In this document: piece by piece, positions 59,475 to 64,000 of the stretch | How positions within the stretch are numbered: position 1 is the stretch's first letter | Layout of the letters: the number at the start of each line of letters is the position of its first letter | Source: Pelagibacterium halotolerans B2 | GTDB lineage: Bacteria > Pseudomonadota > Alphaproteobacteria > Rhizobiales > Devosiaceae | Length of the DNA stretch: 64,000 nucleotides | Assembly (NCBI RefSeq): GCF_000230555.1 | Contig: NC_016078.1 | Span: forward strand, 2,790,001 to 2,854,000 | Reading direction: 5' to 3' | Notes under the pieces: model-generated | Told to the model about the DNA's origin: nothing | What the model saw: the letters and a program-made list of their open reading frames with translations, nothing else | Databases searched by the model: none | Made by a program: the position numbers and the translations under genes

Positions 59475-59681
59475 ATGGCACAACTTCAGAAAAACTCGTC
59501 CGGCCCCATGAACGATAACATAGACGATCGCTATTCACCCGAGAACATGAGCGATGACGATCTCATCAAGGCTTACGTTGCGCTTTCGCGCAGTTCAATT
59601 ACCGCCAATTCAAAGTGGGTTGAAACCCTGCGAAAAGAGATAGCCAAGCGGGCACTTCAGATCCCCAACCAGCATCCTTAA
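59475..59681 (+). CDS. Small hypothetical protein
   Basis: A 68-residue hydrophilic frame, MAQLQKNSSGPMNDNIDDRY, with a helical rest (SDDDLIKAYVALSRSSITAN). An internal ATG at 59,508 is possible. Transcribed divergently from the LuxR solo. No recognised family, weak start signals. Confidence 0.42.
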   Translation: MAQLQKNSSGPMNDNIDDRYSPENMSDDDLIKAYVALSRSSITANSKWVETLRKEIAKRALQIPNQHP

Positions 59682-59909
59682 GTAATCGGACGACAGGTTT
59701 AGGAGGCGCCCAGTCGTTCAATACCACTATCGCGCTATTTAATCAAAGTTGATTATATAATAACGCCTCTGGATGCACTTGCTGTCCTTGATCGATCCTC
59801 GCCGCCGTCATCTCGGAGCTATTCACCGGAAAAACGGCACGGATTGCACAAGCCATTTGCCGTCATGGCCCCGCCCACATTGATTTTGCCCGGCGTTTCG
59901 CTGCCTTGA

Positions 59910-60659
59910 ATGACGCTTTTTGCTGTCGCCACGGCGCGGAACAGCGGTTATCGTCTGGCCAAAAGGCATGGGAGTGATGATTTGGTGCAGATAAACGGCT
60001 TTGCGCTTTTTGCGTCCGTGCTTCCCCTTCTGGCGCTCTATTTCTATGGTCTCGCCTCGCGCCTGCTCGACCGCAGCCGGCCCTCGCTTTCGGCATTGAT
60101 GAACGAGCAGCGCTTCAACTGGGTCACCCAGGCGTCGCGCCGCGAAACGCCGCTCGATGCGATCCTGTCGGGCAATATCATGAGTTCGGTCTCGTTCTTC
60201 GCCTCGACGACGGCCCTGCTGATCCTGGCGCTCTTTACCGTCATCGGCCAGTTGCACGAATTTCTGCCCGCCCTTTCCTCGATAACCTTCGGTCCGGCCT
60301 ATACCGAGGTGGATCTGCAGATGCACAATGTCGTCCTGCTGTTCCTGTTCGTTTATGCGTTTCTCGCCTTCACCCTGTCCCTGCGCCAGTTCAACCATTT
60401 CTGCATCCTGCTCGGGGCCCTCGATCACACCGCGCCCGCCCCGCCCGAAGAAATCCGGACCATCGCCCGCATCAATGCAATGGCCGCCCAGCGTTTCAAT
60501 TCCGGCATAAGGTCCTATTATTTCGCAATTCCCATGGTCGCCTGGTTCCTCTCGAGCTGGCTCGCCATCATCGTCACCGTCGGCACGATCGGACTGTTGC
60601 TCCACCGCGAATATTTCTCCAATGCCCGCTGGCTCGTGGCCCGCATCACACCGCACTAG
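59910..60659 (+). CDS. DUF599 integral membrane protein
   Basis: A 249-residue frame with four helices and the DUF599 features: NWVTQASRRETPLDAILSGN, SSVSFFASTTALLILALF, FTLSLRQFNHFCILLGA and YYFAIPMVAWFLS. The first about 25 residues look non-native; a TTG or GTG near 59,981-59,985 after GGGAG may be the real start. Function unknown. Confidence 0.82.
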   Translation: MTLFAVATARNSGYRLAKRHGSDDLVQINGFALFASVLPLLALYFYGLASRLLDRSRPSLSALMNEQRFNWVTQASRRETPLDAILSGNIMSSVSFFASTTALLILALFTVIGQLHEFLPALSSITFGPAYTEVDLQMHNVVLLFLFVYAFLAFTLSLRQFNHFCILLGALDHTAPAPPEEIRTIARINAMAAQRFNSGIRSYYFAIPMVAWFLSSWLAIIVTVGTIGLLLHREYFSNARWLVARITPH

Positions 60660-60703
60660 GGTCTGTACGCGATCCGCGGATAACGAACCGAAAGGACAAT
60701 CCC

Positions 60704-61198
60704 ATGAAGGCACTGGCCATTGCCGTCTCTATGTTCATCGCCCTGCCCGCCACCGCGCAGGACACGGTGACGTTTACCACCGCCGATGCTGACCTGATGA
60801 CGGTCTGTCTGGCAGACCTCGCCGAGGCTGAAAGCCCCGAGGCGGTGCATCGGCAGACCGATTGCATCGGCGCGGCATCGAATGTGTGCATGGACACCGA
60901 GGAGGGCGGCTATTCGACCGTCGGCATGGTCGAATGCACGGCGCGCGAAACCGATTGGTGGGACAGCCAGCTCAACGCCAGCTACACCACCCTGGGGGAA
61001 ACGCTCGACGCCGATCTGTTCGCAACGCTCCAGGACGCGCAAAGGACCTGGATTGCCTATCGCGACCAGAGCTGCGGCTTTGAGTATGATTTTTGGGGCG
61101 ACGGCTCCATGCGCTCCATCGCGCACGCAAGCTGCATGCTCGAGGAAACCGCCCGGCGCGCAGAAACGCTCTGGCGCTACCTCAACCCCGAGGGCTGA
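60704..61198 (+). CDS. LprI/DUF1311-family secreted protein
   Basis: A 164-residue protein with signal peptide (about 1-19) and the DUF1311 pattern: MVECTARETDWWDSQLNASY, LQDAQRTWIAYRDQSC and HASCMLEETARRAETLW. Cysteines are paired as in lysozyme inhibitor LprI. Probably periplasmic; protection against lysozyme is known for some members only. Confidence 0.85.
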   Translation: MKALAIAVSMFIALPATAQDTVTFTTADADLMTVCLADLAEAESPEAVHRQTDCIGAASNVCMDTEEGGYSTVGMVECTARETDWWDSQLNASYTTLGETLDADLFATLQDAQRTWIAYRDQSCGFEYDFWGDGSMRSIAHASCMLEETARRAETLWRYLNPEG

Positions 61199-61228
61199 CG
61201 GCCGATCCACATATCCTGGGAGTCCGAT

Positions 61229-61450
61229 ATGAACAATGACGCCGACCATCCCTGGTTTCGTCCCCTGTGGCGCCGCGTGCTCATGGTCGCCATCCCCGCG
61301 ATCATCGCCGCGGTCGACATCTATCACGGCAATTTCGGCTGGGCGCTGATCTTTGGCGGCTTGGGCGCTTACGCCGTCTATATCTTCTTTATCGCCTGGA
61401 ACAGGGACAAGCCCGACGCGCCCGGGACACCCGACGACACCGAGAAGTGA
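61229..61450 (+). CDS. Small membrane protein (73 aa)
   Basis: MNNDADHPWFRPLWRRVLMV starts the frame and two helices follow (AIIAAVDIYHGN; FGWALIFGGLGAYAVYIFFI) with a charged tail. GGGAG lies about 9 bases before the ATG. Cotranscribed with the LprI gene. Family not recognised; similar proteins are common in alphaproteobacteria. Confidence 0.65.
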   Translation: MNNDADHPWFRPLWRRVLMVAIPAIIAAVDIYHGNFGWALIFGGLGAYAVYIFFIAWNRDKPDAPGTPDDTEK

Positions 61451-61484
61451 AAGCGATTTCGCACCCCTGCGACCAAAGCTGACG

Positions 61485-61513
61485 TTGACAATCATCTTTG
61501 AGACCGTATGTAT
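61485..61513 (+). promoter_or_regulatory. Possible promoter of bfd-bfr
   Basis: TTGACA (61,485-61,490) then TATGTA/TGTATA-like sequence 16-19 bases later, about 45 bases before bfd. Iron control is expected for these genes, but I cannot define an Irr or RirA box. Confidence 0.35.
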
Positions 61514-61554
61514 AGGGTGTCAAACCTGAGTGTACCCCTCACATTACGTTCGCC

Positions 61555-61869
61555 ATGCTTGTTTGCCAGTGCAATCTGATATCGACAACCGACATCGAGG
61601 ACATCGTCGTCGACATTCTCGATGACGACCCCTGGCAGCTCGTGGTGCCCGCCCACATCTATCGTGAGCTGGGCAAGCGTGGACAATGTTGCGGCTGCGT
61701 TCCGAACATTGTGGACATTATCGGCAAGGTCACCGAAACTTATCACCTCAAACTGGCCGGGAACGCCGCCAATCTGGTAGACGTTAGGTCCAGGATGAAA
61801 ACCCTGCGCAAGTCCACGCGCCAAGGAGGTGAAAGTGAAAGGCGACGCAAAGATCATCGAGCGGCTTAA
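61555..61869 (+). CDS. bfd: Bacterioferritin-associated ferredoxin (BFD-like [2Fe-2S] protein)
   Basis: A 104-residue protein with the BFD cluster ligands Cys4, Cys6, Cys45 and Cys48 ([17 protein letters not shown]). BFD reduces the bacterioferritin core to release iron. The basic C-terminal 30 residues are longer than usual. It overlaps bfr by 35 bases, so expression is coupled. Confidence 0.85.
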   Translation: MLVCQCNLISTTDIEDIVVDILDDDPWQLVVPAHIYRELGKRGQCCGCVPNIVDIIGKVTETYHLKLAGNAANLVDVRSRMKTLRKSTRQGGESERRRKDHRAA

Positions 61870-62320
61870 CGAAGCGCTCTTTCTCGAACTGGGGGCCATC
61901 AACCAGTATTGGGTTCACTACCGTCTGCTCAGCGATTGGGGTTTCAAGCGTCTCGCCGAAAAGGAGCGCGCCGAATCCATCGAAGAGATGCATCACGCCG
62001 ATAAGCTCATCGACCGCATCATCTTCCTTGAGGGTCATCCCAATCTTCAGCGCGTCGCGCCCCTGCGCATCGGCCAGAACATCAAGGAAGTGCTCGAAGC
62101 CGATCTGGCCGGCGAGCTCGACGCCATCGCGTCCTACCGCGAAAGCCGCAAGCTGTGTAACGACCTCGGCGACTACGTCACCCAGCGCCTGTTCGAAGAG
62201 CTGCTGACCGACGAGGAAGGTCACACCGACTTCTTGGAAACCGAGCTCGATCTGCTCGACAAGATCGGCGTGGAAAAATACGGACAGCTCAACGCCAAGC
62301 CGGCCAACGAAGCCGAATAG
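61835..62320 (+). CDS. bfr: Bacterioferritin
   Basis: A 161-residue four-helix protein. Starting at GTG 61,835 (5 bases after AAGGAGG) the ferroxidase residues fall at the standard numbers: Glu18, Glu51, His54, Glu94, Glu127, His130, with haem ligand Met52. This numbering decides the start over GTG 61,829. It stores iron as 24-mers and works with Bfd. Confidence 0.94.
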   Translation: MKGDAKIIERLNEALFLELGAINQYWVHYRLLSDWGFKRLAEKERAESIEEMHHADKLIDRIIFLEGHPNLQRVAPLRIGQNIKEVLEADLAGELDAIASYRESRKLCNDLGDYVTQRLFEELLTDEEGHTDFLETELDLLDKIGVEKYGQLNAKPANEAE

Positions 62321-62346
62321 GCGACAAATCGATTGGCATTTTTACA

Positions 62347-62378
62347 CCCCCGCATCGCTCCCGGTGCGGGGGCTTTTT
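62347..62378 (+). terminator. Rho-independent terminator after bfr
   Basis: Stem CCCCCGCA/TGCGGGGG (62,347-62,354 with 62,365-62,372), then CTTTTT. Confidence 0.88.
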
Positions 62379-62729
62379 CATGCACCGTCATTAAGGTGTC
62401 AATGTTTCGCAATCTTGTGGCACCGAACGCTCAAGTCCATAGCTTTTGCGCCCATTGTTGACCCCACGATGCATGCATGGAAAGATTTTGGTGCCTGAGA
62501 CGTCCATTGCTCATAATTTCGCTTTTCAGGGATCGCGCTTGCCTGTAATGCGGAAATTGACCTTTTTATGCCTAGCGGTCGGGTCCGCGCGCGGGGTTTG
62601 ATCCTCGTATCCGATTGGTGAAGCGGCGAAGGGAGTGCCGTGTGGTTGACGCCGCCAAGAGGTAACTCCGGAGCAGTCGCACGACATTGTCACCATCTCT
62701 TTTTCTTTTCGAAAGGGACCTCCGTCACT
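62379..62729. other. Gap upstream of the polyamine-binding protein gene
   Basis: About 350 bases holding the promoter of the Pot-type operon. No gene, repeat or tRNA seen. A dense run of T and C (TCTCTTTTTCTTTTC) lies about 30 bases before the start. Confidence 0.45.
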
Positions 62730-63821
62730 ATGCACAAGCCATTGATTTTCCTCAGCCTTACCGCCTCCCTGCTGGCCACCGCAACCGCCGCGCAGGCCCA
62801 GACAGTCAATATCTACAACTGGTCCGACTACATCGCCGAAGACACGCTCGAAAAGTTCACTGCCGAAACCTCCATCGCCACCAATTACGACGTCTTCGAC
62901 TCCAACGAGATCGTCGAAGCCCGGCTTCTCGCCGGTTCTTCGGGCTACGATGTCGTTGTTCCCTCAGGCTTTTTCCTCGAGCGCCAGATCCCCATCGGCC
63001 TGTTCCAGACGCTCGACAAGTCCAAGATCCCCAACATCGAAAACCTCGATCCCGCCATCATGGCCATCGTCGAGGCCCACGATCCCGGCGCCCAGTATTC
63101 GGTCCCCTACATGTGGGGCACCACCGGCATCGGCTATAATGTCGGCGCCATCACCGAGCGGCTTGGCGAAGACGGACCGCTTCAAAGCTGGGACCTGCTC
63201 TTTGACCCCGAAATCGCCGCCCAGCTTGCCGATTGCGGCATCTCGGTCCTCGATGCCCCGGTCGAAATGGTCGCCGCCGCGCTCAATTATCTTGGCCTCG
63301 ATCCCAACTCCGAAACCCCCGAAGACCTCGAAGCGGCCGAGCAATTGATCGCCTCGATCCGTCCCCACATCCGGATGTTCAATTCCTCCCAGTACATCTC
63401 CGATCTCGCCAATGGCGAAATCTGTCTGGCCGTGGGCTATTCCGGTGACGTCTTCATCGCCGCAGACCGTGCCGCAGAGGCCGGACAGGGCGTTGAAATT
63501 GCTTATGTTATCCCCGAGGAAGGCGCCTCGCTCTGGTTCGATATGATGGCCATCCCCGCCGACGCACCGAACGCCGAAGCGGCCCATGCCTTCATCAACT
63601 TCATCCTCGAACCCCAGATCGCTGCCGACATCACCAACTACGTCTGGTACGCCAATCCCAACGCGGCGGCCGATGAATTCGTCGACCCCGAAGTTCTGGG
63701 GGACCCGGCGATCTACCCGACCGAAGAGGTCATGGCCAATCTGTTCCCGCTCAAGGCCCGTTCGCCGGAATACGATCGGCTCCTGACCCGCGCCTGGACC
63801 CGCCTCAAGACCGGCGTCTAG
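62730..63821 (+). CDS. PotF/PotD-type polyamine-binding periplasmic protein
   Basis: A 363-residue secreted protein, signal peptide ending AQAQ (about residue 24), then VNIYNWSDYIAEDTLEKFTA, the start of Pot-type binding proteins. Further matches: GYDVVVPSGFFLERQI, MWGTTGIGYNV, WFDMMAIPADAPN. Binds putrescine, spermidine or a related amine. The ATPase gene follows after 76 bases. Confidence 0.9.
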   Translation: MHKPLIFLSLTASLLATATAAQAQTVNIYNWSDYIAEDTLEKFTAETSIATNYDVFDSNEIVEARLLAGSSGYDVVVPSGFFLERQIPIGLFQTLDKSKIPNIENLDPAIMAIVEAHDPGAQYSVPYMWGTTGIGYNVGAITERLGEDGPLQSWDLLFDPEIAAQLADCGISVLDAPVEMVAAALNYLGLDPNSETPEDLEAAEQLIASIRPHIRMFNSSQYISDLANGEICLAVGYSGDVFIAADRAAEAGQGVEIAYVIPEEGASLWFDMMAIPADAPNAEAAHAFINFILEPQIAADITNYVWYANPNAAADEFVDPEVLGDPAIYPTEEVMANLFPLKARSPEYDRLLTRAWTRLKTGV

Positions 63822-63897
63822 CCGACGAAGTGTTGCATGGCGGGGCGCATTATGGTGCCCTGCCAATTCTTCTTGTTCGGGGGTGGGGAATCCTCTG

Positions 63898-64000
63898 TTG
63901 AAAAAGCCTCAGATCGCCGCCGATGCGCGCCCCTGGCGTGACGCGGCCGCCAAGCCATTCGTTCGCATCCGCAATGTCACCAAGACGTTTGGCGACGTCT
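63898..64000 (+). CDS. PotG/PotA-type ABC ATPase, N-terminal part only
   Basis: Starts at TTG 63,898, about 8 bases after GGGGA, and runs off the right edge. Visible residues end KPFVRIRNVTKTFGDV, the first strand of an ABC ATPase with a PotG-like N-terminal extension. Companion of the binding protein. Confidence 0.8.
   Translation, partial: MKKPQIAADARPWRDAAAKPFVRIRNVTKTFGDV

Overview
The window looks like a Hyphomicrobiales alphaproteobacterium (protein style close to Devosiaceae such as Pelagibacterium; this is inference from protein character, no search was run). It falls into three blocks separated by two junctions.

Block 1 (about 1-30,900) is cargo. It is rich in metal handling, periplasmic thiol redox and cytochrome assembly: a CDF metal exporter (partial at the left edge), a MerR regulator, an ArsR/SmtB regulator, DsbB and two close DsbA paralogues, a SCO protein, PCu(A)C, CtaG, CcdA, a partial cytochrome c maturation set (CcmG, CcmI, CcmF, CcmH), a diheme peroxidase-like protein beside a PhnDCE-type ABC transporter, a second-copy-type Lnt, L,D-transpeptidases, M23 peptidases, PAP2 and an orphan cytochrome b. 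No terminal oxidase, Rieske protein or CcmABCDE is present. Three promoters share a MerR-type architecture (19-bp spacer holding a CTNTAGCGRCT core): upstream of the metal exporter operon, of the ccm operon, and of two tiny unnamed genes at 25,397-25,655.

Block 2 (about 31,000-55,916) is a mobile-element backbone read almost entirely on the minus strand: ArdC, a ParB-like protein, a giant methyltransferase-helicase of the strawberry-notch type, a Toprim protein, a DUF2493 protein, SSB carrying a group II intron directly after its stop codon, a frameshifted DUF6499-DUF2285 regulator, an HTH protein, RepA with three iterons and a DnaA box, DUF2840, a TraF-type peptidase, DUF736, a lytic transglycosylase and a VirD2-like relaxase. 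No integrase and no complete type IV secretion operon are visible. The block ends at the 3' end of an initiator tRNA-Met gene, the likely attachment site. I found no second copy of the tRNA 3' end, so the element probably continues past the left edge and blocks 1 and 2 may be one island.

Block 3 (about 55,917-64,000) reads as ordinary chromosome: the tRNA, an aldo/keto reductase, a TetR regulator, two LuxR-type regulators around a perfect dyad, a DUF599 protein, an LprI-like protein, bacterioferritin-associated ferredoxin with bacterioferritin, and the start of a Pot-type polyamine ABC transporter cut by the right edge.
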